27,644 nt of DNA from an uncultured bacterium. GTDB lineage: Bacteria; Bacillota_I; Bacilli_A; RF39; UBA660. Position numbers and translations under genes: made by a program. A model generated the notes under the pieces. The model saw nothing but the letters and a program-made list of their open reading frames with translations. It did no database searches and was not told the origin of the DNA. This document shows positions 1 to 6,626 of the stretch, piece by piece; position 1 is the first letter of the stretch; each line of letters starts with the position of its first letter. The stretch spans positions 1 through 27,644 of the forward strand of contig CAJMSU010000018.1 of NCBI GenBank assembly GCA_905216155.1, read 5' to 3'.

Positions 1-8
1 TAATCCTA

Positions 9-101
9 CTAATTAGGATTATTATTTATATTATTAGGATTATTATTTATATTATTTGCATTACTATTAGTTATATTTTGATTGTTAATAGTATTATTCA
101 T
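9..101 (-). CDS. Tiny Asn-rich ORF (30 aa), hypothetical
   Basis: An ATG at 99-101 follows a Shine-Dalgarno-like AAGGGG that lies in the last codons of the yitT-like gene, 3 bases upstream of this ORF. The frame reads 30 residues, about half of them Asn, and stops with TAG at 9-11. The second half is encoded by two perfect copies of a 21-bp unit, so the protein repeats a seven-residue N/I/P pattern. No domain or signal peptide is visible. The good ribosome site and the position directly behind yitT argue for translation. The length and the repeat-driven composition argue for a coincidental or degenerate ORF. Confidence 0.3.
   Translation of the reverse strand: MNNTINNQNITNSNANNINNNPNNINNNPN
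12..53. repeat. Tandem repeat, 2 x 21 bp
   Basis: Positions 12-32 and 33-53 are identical 21-bp units that begin ATTAGGATTATTATT. The unit length is a multiple of three, so it keeps the frame of the Asn-rich ORF. Bases 1-7 (TAATCCT) and 15-21 (AGGATTA) also form a 7-bp inverted repeat that could act as a weak hairpin at the end of the yitT transcript. Confidence 0.8.
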
Positions 102-104
102 ATA

Positions 105-983
105 TTATTTCCCCTTTTTAATTGCTTTTCTTGGCTTTTTATTAGATTTAATATGTTCTCCTATTATTTCTGAAACTTCAAGTATTGTAATAAATGAACT
201 ACTATCCATTCTTTCAACTATGTGTCTAAGTTCAAATACCTCAATTCTTGTAAGTACACAATACAAAACTTCTTTTTCTCCAGAAATAAGTCCTTTTCCT
301 TTAATGGTTGTTACTGTTCTACCTAATTTATTATATATTTCTTTTGCCATATCAGAACCTTTATCAGTAACAATCAATGCAGCTTTTGCTTGCTCCAAAC
401 CTTCTGATACAAAATCAATTACTTTAAAAGTTATAAAGTAAGTAAGCAGTGAATACATGGCACGATCTATTCCAAAAATAAAGCCTGCTACTGTATATAT
501 AATAAGATTAAATATTAAAACTATTTGCCCAACTGAAAAAGATGTTTTTTTACTAATAACTAGAGAAACCGATTCTGTTCCATCAACACATCCACCAAAA
601 TGAATAATTAATCCAACACCAATTCCAAGTAGTGCTCCACCAAAAACTGTTGCCAAAAGAATTTGCTCTGTTACTGGTTCTAATGTCTGAAATATAGATA
701 AGAACAAAGAAAATATACCCATACTATAAATTGTTCTAATTAAGAAACCTTTTCCAATATTTTTATAACCTATATAAATAAATGGAACATTTAAAATAAT
801 TATTAACATACTAAGTGGTATTTTGGTAAGCTTAGAAATAATAATTGAAATACCTGTTATTCCACCATCTAATATAGTATTAGGAATTAAAAAACATTCA
901 AGTGCATATGATGCTAAAATGGCACCTACTGTAAGCAAAATAAAAGAAATGATTTTTTTGCTTGTAAAACTTTTTACATTCAC
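105..983 (-). CDS. YitT family membrane protein (DUF161 + DUF2179)
   Basis: This 292-residue protein has the two-part build of the YitT family. About five hydrophobic segments fill residues 10-190, and a soluble C-terminal domain of about 80 residues (roughly 200-280) matches DUF2179. Family hallmarks in sight are the early GGITGISIIIS stretch and GGCVDGTESVSLV near residues 130-145. The biochemical role of the family is not established; transport has been proposed. A GTG start at 981-983 is used, with AGGAGG about 10 bases upstream. The protein ends in a lysine-rich tail. It lies downstream of the MATE fusion gene but behind that gene's terminator and a promoter of its own, so it is probably transcribed alone or with the tiny Asn-rich ORF. 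Confidence 0.9.
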   Translation of the reverse strand: MNVKSFTSKKIISFILLTVGAILASYALECFLIPNTILDGGITGISIIISKLTKIPLSMLIIILNVPFIYIGYKNIGKGFLIRTIYSMGIFSLFLSIFQTLEPVTEQILLATVFGGALLGIGVGLIIHFGGCVDGTESVSLVISKKTSFSVGQIVLIFNLIIYTVAGFIFGIDRAMYSLLTYFITFKVIDFVSEGLEQAKAALIVTDKGSDMAKEIYNKLGRTVTTIKGKGLISGEKEVLYCVLTRIEVFELRHIVERMDSSSFITILEVSEIIGEHIKSNKKPRKAIKKGK

Positions 984-1012
984 TATTAAAACACCTCCTA
1001 TTATATATTTAT

Positions 1013-1041
1013 ATTATACATTAAAACATTTCTATAAACAA
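1013..1041 (-). promoter_or_regulatory. Probable sigma-A promoter of the yitT-like gene
   Basis: On the minus strand TTGTTT (1041-1036) and TATAAT (1018-1013) are 17 bases apart, just upstream of the ribosome site of the yitT-like gene. A second TATAAT lies about 8 bases further downstream. The -35 is weak (TTG only), the -10 perfect. Confidence 0.5.
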
Positions 1042-1042
1042 G

Positions 1043-1067
1043 AAAAAAACTGCCAAAATTTAGACAG
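1043..1067 (-). terminator. Terminator of the MATE-kinase gene
   Basis: Directly after the MATE-kinase stop codon the minus strand can form a 5-bp hairpin (CTGTC with GGCAG, one G-U pair; arms 1063-1067 and 1050-1054) followed by seven T (1049-1043). Confidence 0.7.
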
Positions 1068-1068
1068 A

Positions 1069-3063
1069 TTATTTTACTTTGTTTTTAACAAATTCTACTA
1101 TTAAATCAGCAGTTTTTTCTACTCCTAATAGGTCACTATTTATACATAAATCATAGTTGTTAGGATCATTCCATTTTCTTTCTGTATAATAGTTATAGTG
1201 ATTTTCTCTTAATTTATTAATTTTATTAATTTCTTTTTTAGCTACACTCTTTTTTAATCCATAGTATTTAACAGCTCTATTTACTTTATCGTCCATATTG
1301 CTATAAATAAAAATATTAATCACATTTTTCTTATTTTTTAATATAAAATCAGCACAGCGACCTACAATAACACATGAATGTTTTTTTGCTATATCTTTAA
1401 TTATTTCTGACTCAGCAATAAACAATTCATCAGCATTACTAAGACCATAATAATATAAATTATTAATATCATCTAAAATATTCTTTTTTTGTTCAATATC
1501 TTCAACATAATCTTTATCAAGACCTATTTTTTTTGCAGCCATTACTGCTAGATTATTATCATAACAAGTAATTTTCAATTTGTCAGCAACCATCTTACCA
1601 ATATATCTACCACCAGAGCCATATTCTCTTGCGATTGTTATAATAATTGGTTTTTTATCTATATTTTTATCATCTTCTAATACTTTATTATTTGAAGATG
1701 ATAATTTTTCTGCATTTAGGCTTTTAACTTCAAAAATCAAAAATGAAATAGCAAGTATAAATGCAAAGAAATCAGCAAATGGTCCAGAATAAAGTACACC
1801 ATTAATTCCAAATAAATTTCCAAATATGACCATAGCAGGAATTAATAATACAACTTGTCTAGATAATGATAAAATTGCACTTTTAACTCCTTTTCCAATA
1901 GCTTGAAAGAATATTCCAGAAGGAATTTGTATTCCATTACATATAACAAGTAATAAATATGATCTAAAAGCAAGACATGCAAATTCTATATAAAGTTTAT
2001 TACCACTACCAAATATTAAAATTAATTTGTCCGGAATAGTTTGAAATAAAACAAATGAAATTGTACTTATAATTGTACTTATACATAATACTAATTTTAA
2101 AGTTTTCTTTACCCTATCATATTTTGATGCTCCGTAGTTATAACCAATTATAGGTTGTGCGCCGATGGCAATACCTAAAATAATACTATTTAGAATTTGA
2201 TTTATTTTCATAACTATTCCTAGGACAGTAATAGGAATTTCAGCACCATATTTTGATGTAGCACCATATTTAGATAATAAATTATTTTCAAAGGCAATAA
2301 CTAAAACTATACTCATTTGGGTAATAAAACTACTAATACCAAAAATAGAAATTTTCTTCATTATATTTTTATCTAATTTAATATCTTTCTTTTTTATTTT
2401 AATAGACTTAAATCTTTTTATATATAATACATTAATTGTAAACGTTACTATTTGTCCAATTATAGTAGCGTAAGCAGCACCTTTTACACCAAGATGAAAA
2501 ATAAATATAAAGATAGGATCTAATATAATATTTAAAATAGCACCAATAAGCATAGAAATCATTGCATATTTGGGAGATCCATCTGCTCTGATGATTGAAT
2601 TTAATGTAGTTCCTATCATCATAAATGGAAGACCTATGCTAATTATATAACCATAATTAAGAGCATAATTTTTTAGTAATTTAGTACATCCAAATAAATC
2701 TAGTAAATTAGTTAGAAATAACATATAAATAATAAACGTTAAAATTGATACTATAACTGATAGAAAAATACCATTAACTACACCTTTAACTGCGTCTTTT
2801 TTATTCTTTTCACCAAGCTTTAAACTTAAATATGATGCAGTTCCATCTCCAAACATTAAAGCAAAAGCAAGCGAAATCATTGTAAGTGGAAATACAACGT
2901 TAGTGGCACCATTTCCTAAGTACCCTACTCCCCAGCCAATAAAGATTTGATCAACAATATTGTATAAAGAATTTACAAGCATTGCGACAATACAGGGAAT
3001 AGAAAATTTAATCATTAATTTAGAAATTTTTTCATATCCTAAAATATTTTCTTCACTTTTCAT
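1069..3063 (-). CDS. MATE-type efflux transporter fused to a cytidylate-kinase-like domain
   Basis: The 664-residue protein joins two families. Residues about 1-455 are a polytopic membrane protein of the MATE/NorM type, with about twelve hydrophobic segments. NSLYNIVDQIFIG near residue 31 and the repeated half-signature around IGAQPIIGYNYGASKYDRV are typical. Residues about 470-664 are a soluble domain resembling the cytidylate-kinase-like family (PF13189-type). It opens with an ITIAREYGSGGRYIGK P-loop-like motif and carries VIVGRCADF further on. The ATG at 3061-3063 was chosen because AAAGGAGG sits 8 bases upstream. The frame stays open upstream only through a TTG at 3159 with no ribosome site. 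MATE proteins export cationic drugs or metabolites using Na+ or H+ gradients. The substrate here and the job of the cytoplasmic kinase-like domain are unknown. The gene has its own promoter and a structured leader. Confidence 0.9.
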   Translation of the reverse strand: MKSEENILGYEKISKLMIKFSIPCIVAMLVNSLYNIVDQIFIGWGVGYLGNGATNVVFPLTMISLAFALMFGDGTASYLSLKLGEKNKKDAVKGVVNGIFLSVIVSILTFIIYMLFLTNLLDLFGCTKLLKNYALNYGYIISIGLPFMMIGTTLNSIIRADGSPKYAMISMLIGAILNIILDPIFIFIFHLGVKGAAYATIIGQIVTFTINVLYIKRFKSIKIKKKDIKLDKNIMKKISIFGISSFITQMSIVLVIAFENNLLSKYGATSKYGAEIPITVLGIVMKINQILNSIILGIAIGAQPIIGYNYGASKYDRVKKTLKLVLCISTIISTISFVLFQTIPDKLILIFGSGNKLYIEFACLAFRSYLLLVICNGIQIPSGIFFQAIGKGVKSAILSLSRQVVLLIPAMVIFGNLFGINGVLYSGPFADFFAFILAISFLIFEVKSLNAEKLSSSNNKVLEDDKNIDKKPIIITIAREYGSGGRYIGKMVADKLKITCYDNNLAVMAAKKIGLDKDYVEDIEQKKNILDDINNLYYYGLSNADELFIAESEIIKDIAKKHSCVIVGRCADFILKNKKNVINIFIYSNMDDKVNRAVKYYGLKKSVAKKEINKINKLRENHYNYYTERKWNDPNNYDLCINSDLLGVEKTADLIVEFVKNKVK

Positions 3064-3084
3064 AAAAACAGCCTCCTTTAAAGC

Positions 3085-3144
3085 AAAAAAAATACGAGCA
3101 CAACTAGTGTGATCATTATTTATTTCTAAATAATATTCGTATTT
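3085..3144 (-). promoter_or_regulatory. Branched terminator-like leader upstream of the MATE-kinase gene
   Basis: Read on the minus strand, an 8-bp outer stem AAATACGA/TCGTATTT (3144-3137 with 3097-3090) encloses two hairpins. One is ATTATTT/AAATAAT (3134-3128 with 3121-3115), the other CACA/TGTG around a five-base loop (3111-3108 with 3102-3099). T residues follow at 3089-3085, extending the U-run that starts inside the stem. The structure lies between the promoter at 3164-3192 and the ribosome site at about 3072. It may act as a transcription attenuator of the transporter gene, or simply end transcripts arriving from the lipoprotein gene. The base pairing is seen directly; the function is inferred. 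Confidence 0.6.
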
Positions 3145-3163
3145 ATATTTTTCGAACAATCAT

Positions 3164-3192
3164 ATTTTATAATTGTTTTTAATTTTTGTCAA
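3164..3192 (-). promoter_or_regulatory. Sigma-A promoter of the MATE-kinase gene
   Basis: The minus strand carries TTGACA (3192-3187), a 17-base spacer and TAAAAT (3169-3164). It begins 8 bases beyond the stop codon of the thioredoxin-like lipoprotein gene. Initiation is expected near 3157, placing the whole branched leader inside the transcript. Confidence 0.7.
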
Positions 3193-3199
3193 AGGAAAA

Positions 3200-3898
3200 T
3201 TAGCATTTTTCTTTGGTACAAGTGTTGTTAGTTTCTACTATACAATCAAGTACACATTTAAATTTATTATATGTTTCTTTTTTCATCTTAGCAGTTAATT
3301 TCATATATGGATTTGTTTGTTTATCACTTATTCCTGTGTCCTTTTTTATAGCTTTACCTGCAACAACTGATACTACATTTGGTGCATAAATTCTTTTTTC
3401 AGAAGTAGAAATTTCCTTATCACTATCATCAGTTAATGTATAATCATCAAGCACATTATCTAAAAGTTTTAATAACTCCATGTATGATTTATCACCTTGT
3501 TTTTTGGTAACAACCTTTCCATTTTTTACTTCTAATTCATCCCTGATATCTGATACATCAACATAATAAATTTCATCAATTCCAATATCTGTTGCTACTT
3601 CACTCAATGTAGAGATAACACTTCTGCACCAAGGACATTCACTAAAACCAAAATATACAGCAAATGTTTCTTTATTATTAATGGCATCAACAATATCTGA
3701 TGCTTTCTTATATACAAATACATTATCTTTGCTTATATTTACACTTCTATTAATTTTACCTGTCTTTTTTGACTTAACACCATTTAGGCTTTCATATTCT
3801 TCTTTAAACTTAACTGCATCAGTTTTTTTAAATAATGAACATGCAGTAGTTGTAAATGCTAGAACACATGCTAAACTAATAATTAAAATTTTTTTCAT
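3200..3898 (-). CDS. Lipoprotein-like thioredoxin-fold protein (CPWC)
   Basis: The 232-residue protein starts with a signal sequence (KK, then a hydrophobic run at 4-19) ending at Cys20 in TTTAC. This is a degenerate lipobox, so an extracellular membrane-anchored lipoprotein is likely but not certain. A thioredoxin-like domain follows. It has a beta strand and CPWC at 88-91 (catalytic CXXC), and APNVV near 172-176 supplies the expected cis-proline. Unlike plain thioredoxins, about 50 residues rich in charged amino acids separate these parts. The C-terminus carries four further cysteines (215, 219, 227, 232). A thiol-disulphide redox role outside the membrane is inferred. TGGAGG lies before the ATG at 3896-3898, with a promoter upstream. 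Confidence 0.8.
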   Translation of the reverse strand: MKKILIISLACVLAFTTTACSLFKKTDAVKFKEEYESLNGVKSKKTGKINRSVNISKDNVFVYKKASDIVDAINNKETFAVYFGFSECPWCRSVISTLSEVATDIGIDEIYYVDVSDIRDELEVKNGKVVTKKQGDKSYMELLKLLDNVLDDYTLTDDSDKEISTSEKRIYAPNVVSVVAGKAIKKDTGISDKQTNPYMKLTAKMKKETYNKFKCVLDCIVETNNTCTKEKC

Positions 3899-3922
3899 TA
3901 TAATACCTCCAATAACAAATTA

Positions 3923-3951
3923 ATTATAATAAATATTTATTTTTTTAGCAA
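3923..3951 (-). promoter_or_regulatory. Promoter of the thioredoxin-like lipoprotein gene
   Basis: TTGCTA (3951-3946), a 17-base AT-only spacer and TATAAT (3928-3923) on the minus strand, a short distance upstream of the TGGAGG ribosome site. Confidence 0.65.
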
Positions 3952-4019
3952 TAAACTGATAATTAAATTAACTAAACTATGCGTTTACTTAGAAATTTGT
4001 AACTAAAAAAATATTTCTA

Positions 4020-4048
4020 TTGTCAAACAAATTGAAGTATGCTAAAAT
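4020..4048 (+). promoter_or_regulatory. Promoter of tRNA-Glu
   Basis: TTGTCA (4020-4025), 17 bases, TAAAAT (4043-4048). The tRNA begins 20 bases after the -10 box. Confidence 0.75.
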
Positions 4049-4068
4049 ATTTTTGTACTTAAATTTAT

Positions 4069-4145
4069 GGCCTGTTGGTGAAGTGGTTTAACACGCGCGC
4101 CTCTCAAGCTCGTATTCACGGGTTCGAAACCCGTACAGGCTACCA
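4069..4145 (+). tRNA. tRNA-Glu, anticodon CTC
   Basis: A cloverleaf of 77 bases can be drawn: acceptor GGCCTGT/ACAGGCT, D arm GTGA...ACAC with the A13-A22 opposition also seen in B. subtilis tRNA-Glu, T arm ACGGG-TTCGAAA-CCCGT, discriminator A and an encoded CCA. The anticodon loop reads CTCTCAA, giving CUC (Glu). The start GGCCTGTTGG and the T arm closely resemble bacillar tRNA-Glu. The anticodon stem CGCGC/GCTCG has a C-U mismatch in its third pair, and the D loop is one base longer than usual, so the isotype is less certain than the tRNA itself. Confidence 0.85.
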
Positions 4146-4154
4146 TAGAAAATC

Positions 4155-4183
4155 AAAACGGTGTCTAAGCCGTTTTTTATTTT
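4155..4183 (+). terminator. Terminator of tRNA-Glu
   Basis: AAAACGG (4155-4161) and CCGTTTT (4170-4176) form a 7-bp stem with an 8-base loop, followed by a T-rich run. Confidence 0.85.
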
Positions 4184-4201
4184 ATATAAATTTATATAAA
4201 C

Positions 4202-4229
4202 AAAAAAACTAATTCATTTTTTGAATTAG
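4202..4229 (-). terminator. Terminator of tRNA-Met
   Basis: On the minus strand CTAATTCA (4229-4222) pairs with TGAATTAG (4216-4209) over a 5-base loop, followed by seven T (4208-4202). Confidence 0.85.
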
Positions 4230-4242
4230 CTAATTACATAAT

Positions 4243-4319
4243 TGGTAGCGACGGAGGGGATCGAACCCCCGACCTTTCGGGTATGAACCGAACGCTCTAG
4301 CCAGCTGAGCTACATCGCC
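4243..4319 (-). tRNA. tRNA-Met (elongator), anticodon CAT
   Basis: The reverse complement starts GGCGATGTAGCTCAGCTGG and ends CGTCGCTACCA. It folds into a standard cloverleaf with anticodon loop TTCATAC and encoded CCA. Apart from a few compensated stem changes it matches the known B. subtilis elongator tRNA-Met pattern. It lacks the three G-C pairs expected in an initiator anticodon stem. Confidence 0.93.
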
Positions 4320-4338
4320 ATTTCCAAATAACAAACCA

Positions 4339-4367
4339 ATTATAACAAATATAAATTTCTTTTTCAA
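4339..4367 (-). promoter_or_regulatory. Promoter of tRNA-Met
   Basis: TTGAAA (4367-4362), 17 bases, TATAAT (4344-4339) on the minus strand, 19 bases before the tRNA. Confidence 0.8.
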
Positions 4368-4397
4368 GCTTTTTTATAAAAAAATAAAGACAAATTT

Positions 4398-6062
4398 TTA
4401 TTTCTTTGTCTTTATCAATACATACTTTTTAGGATCCTCTACTACTTCATCTGATAATATAAGTTTTTCATAAGAATCATCACTCATAGCAATTTCTCCA
4501 AATGGAATTCTTGTAGTATCTTTAACAACTCCCCTAAGTCCTCTGACACCAGTTTTTTTACTTAAAGCATTATTTATTATTTTATCTTTATATAAATCAG
4601 TAAATTCTAAGTCTACACCTAACTTTTTAAATTTTTCTTGTTCTAATTTTAATGGTGATTCATCAGAGTTTTCAAGTATTGTTTTAATTTTTTCATAATC
4701 CATATCATCAAAGTGTACAATAGTAGGAAATCTTGCCATAAATTCTTTTGTCATTTGAGCTTTATCTATAAAGTCATTAACTGAAACTTCTTTATTAGTT
4801 TGTGAATTTTTATTTAAAAATCCTACCGGTGACTTATCATAAGTATTATTATAAACATCGGTATATGCTCCACCTGCTATAACTATCATATTTTTGGTAT
4901 TAATTTTATATCCATTAACAAAATAGTCTGTTCCATCTAAAAATTTAAGTAATACATTTAAAACTCCTTGACCAGAAACATCAGATTTTCTAGATGAACC
5001 TTTTTTATCAATTTCATCAAAATATATAATAGCATTTTCTGCTTTTTTAACGTCGTTACCACAGTTACTTAAAAGCTCAGCTAAGAAATCTTCTATATTT
5101 CTTCCAACGTAACCAGGCATAGTCAATTGTGTTGAATCTATTATCAAAAATGGTTTATTTATATATTTAGATATAAGTTGCATAGACTTTGTTTTTCCAA
5201 CACCACTATCACCAGTGATTAATATACCATCATCTTTTAAACCAGTAAACTCCATACTAGCTATTTCAGTGATTATTTTTAATAAAGCAGCATCTTGACC
5301 AACTAAAGTTTTTTGACAATTTTTGTATATCTCTTTGATGTTCAGTAATTCATTTTTTATTGTTTTATTATCTTTTTCTATAATACTTTTTTCAGCTTCT
5401 TTACTTGTTAGTGGCTGCTCTTCACTATAAATAATTTGTACTTCTTGACCATTTTCTTGAGCTTCAATTGATAAATCTATTGTATCTATAAGACCATTTA
5501 AACTATCAACTTGAGATGTAACTTGTGACTTAATTGATTTTAGTTGATCAACTTGATATTGGCCATAAGCAATACTAAGAATTAAATCATTAACTGGTAT
5601 TTCATTGTTTTGACTGTCTGAGATTTTTACACGTTCACCTGTATCATATCCATGTGTTTCATCATAGAAAGCATCATAAATATTACTAATATTAATTGGA
5701 TATGTCATAACTCCCTCAAAATCATCCATTAAAATGTAAACAGTATCACTAAGCATTTCATAATACTCTTCTAACAGCCTTTGAAGTTTTGCACCTTTAG
5801 GAATAGTTTCATATCCAAATTGTTCAGATAATTCTTTTAAAGATATGATATTAGCAAATCCATAATCATAATCATCTGTTTCTAAAAAATCAATATCATC
5901 TATAGGAAGATAGATTTCACCATCACTTCCATAAAAAGTATTATCCACATAATTACCAATCAGAACCATTTTATCATCTTCATTATTACAATGACATATA
6001 TACGTATCATTTTTAAATATTTGCTTTTTCTTCATTAAAGTAACTACATATTTATCTTCCAC
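4398..6062 (-). CDS. ClpX-like AAA+ ATPase with a divergent N-terminal half
   Basis: About 554 residues. The C-terminal half (from about 255) is a ClpX-type AAA+ module: VGQD, Walker A GDSGVGKT (about 284-291), pore loop GYVG (about 317-320), Walker B IIYFDEID (about 345-352), a PVGF motif where ClpX has the IGF loop that docks on ClpP, MARFPTIVHF where ClpX has its arginine finger, and sensor 2 GVRGLRG. The first 250 residues do not contain the four-cysteine zinc-binding domain of ClpX. They are acidic, contain DD/DE clusters and a likely coiled coil near 172-245. ClpX unfolds proteins for ClpP, so a ClpP partner with a different substrate choice is inferred. GTG at 6062 is preferred because GGGG lies 7 bases upstream; a GTG at 6071 overlaps that site. 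The gene is monocistronic. Confidence 0.85.
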   Translation of the reverse strand: MEDKYVVTLMKKKQIFKNDTYICHCNNEDDKMVLIGNYVDNTFYGSDGEIYLPIDDIDFLETDDYDYGFANIISLKELSEQFGYETIPKGAKLQRLLEEYYEMLSDTVYILMDDFEGVMTYPINISNIYDAFYDETHGYDTGERVKISDSQNNEIPVNDLILSIAYGQYQVDQLKSIKSQVTSQVDSLNGLIDTIDLSIEAQENGQEVQIIYSEEQPLTSKEAEKSIIEKDNKTIKNELLNIKEIYKNCQKTLVGQDAALLKIITEIASMEFTGLKDDGILITGDSGVGKTKSMQLISKYINKPFLIIDSTQLTMPGYVGRNIEDFLAELLSNCGNDVKKAENAIIYFDEIDKKGSSRKSDVSGQGVLNVLLKFLDGTDYFVNGYKINTKNMIVIAGGAYTDVYNNTYDKSPVGFLNKNSQTNKEVSVNDFIDKAQMTKEFMARFPTIVHFDDMDYEKIKTILENSDESPLKLEQEKFKKLGVDLEFTDLYKDKIINNALSKKTGVRGLRGVVKDTTRIPFGEIAMSDDSYEKLILSDEVVEDPKKYVLIKTKK

Positions 6063-6098
6063 CGTAAACACCCCATTAAATAAAATAATTATAGTTTT

Positions 6099-6126
6099 AT
6101 TATAATATTTTTATGGTTAATGTCAA
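6099..6126 (-). promoter_or_regulatory. Promoter of the ClpX-like gene
   Basis: TTGACA (6126-6121), 16 bases, TATAAT (6104-6099) on the minus strand. A second TATAAT occurs about 10 bases downstream. Confidence 0.75.
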
Positions 6127-6185
6127 TAATAATAAATAAGGAATAGAAAAATTATTATATACTAGATATAATATATAAAAGTTTG

Positions 6186-6214
6186 TTTACTATTTAAAAA
6201 AAATATTATATAAT
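6186..6214 (+). promoter_or_regulatory. Promoter of the 124-aa gene
   Basis: TTTACT (6186-6191), 17 bases, TATAAT (6209-6214), followed by AAGGAGG and ATG 26 bases further on. It is divergent from the ClpX-like gene promoter. Confidence 0.65.
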
Positions 6215-6239
6215 AATCTTCCAAGGAGGAGTTGATATT

Positions 6240-6614
6240 ATGAAACCATATTATAGAAAAGATGAAAAAACTCTGAGTATTAAAAATTTAAATATTAGTG
6301 AAAACATAAGAAAAATAGAATTCGAAGAAACAGTTGTAAACAAAAATGTATTATATTATGAAAATTTATTTGGTGCCATGAAAAGATGTGTTGATGATGA
6401 ACAAACTCTATCAAGAGAAGAAGCTTATGACTTAGCAAATAATTATATAACAGAATATAGAGAACCAGAAAAATTAGTAAATAATTTAGAAATAACATTT
6501 ATTGATACTGCTGAAAGATTTCCTATTAGGTTATCTAAGGAAAAGAAAAAAGAATTAAAAAATATAAGAAAAGAAAATAAAAAATTAAAAAAATTAAAAA
6601 GATCTAGCAAATAG
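6240..6614 (+). CDS. Small basic hypothetical protein (124 aa)
   Basis: I do not recognise this protein. It follows a strong AAGGAGGAG ribosome site and ends inside a terminator, so it is very likely a real single-gene transcript. Residues 1-95 are mixed charged and hydrophobic and look globular and helical (around 37-75, containing AMKRCVDDEQTLSREEAYDL). The last 25 residues are almost only Lys, Glu, Asn, Leu and Arg, and would form a strongly basic helix or a nucleic-acid-binding tail. There is no signal peptide or membrane segment, so it is cytoplasmic. It is divergent from the ClpX-like gene, with about 180 bases between the two starts. That could mean a shared function, for example as adaptor or substrate, but this is only a possibility. 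Confidence 0.75.
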   Translation: MKPYYRKDEKTLSIKNLNISENIRKIEFEETVVNKNVLYYENLFGAMKRCVDDEQTLSREEAYDLANNYITEYREPEKLVNNLEITFIDTAERFPIRLSKEKKKELKNIRKENKKLKKLKRSSK

Positions 6615-6626
6615 ATCTTTTTTTAA
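6596..6626. terminator. Bidirectional terminator between convergent genes
   Basis: AAAAAGATCT (6596-6605) and AGATCTTTTT (6613-6622) form a 10-bp stem with a 7-base loop. It has a T run on the plus side and an A run before it. It uses the last codons and stop of the 124-aa gene and touches the stop of the SDR gene. Confidence 0.85.

Noticed and set aside
9..53. CRISPR-like repeat
   Set aside because: Only two directly abutting units without spacers, in phase with a coding frame. No cas genes are present.
82..441. Plus-strand ORF of 119 aa opposite the yitT-like gene
   Set aside because: It is the antisense shadow of a clearly conserved membrane protein and has no ribosome site.
3064..3159. 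In-frame 32-codon extension of the MATE-kinase gene, or a leader peptide reading MFEKYKYEYYLEINND at its start
   Set aside because: It would start at TTG without a ribosome site, at or beyond the predicted transcription start, and it runs through the terminator-like structure. The AAAGGAGG before the ATG at 3063 fits far better.
4398..6062. Ordinary housekeeping ClpX
   Set aside because: No C4 zinc-binding domain, about 130 residues longer than ClpX, and no clpP or tig neighbour. It is kept as a ClpX-like paralogue.
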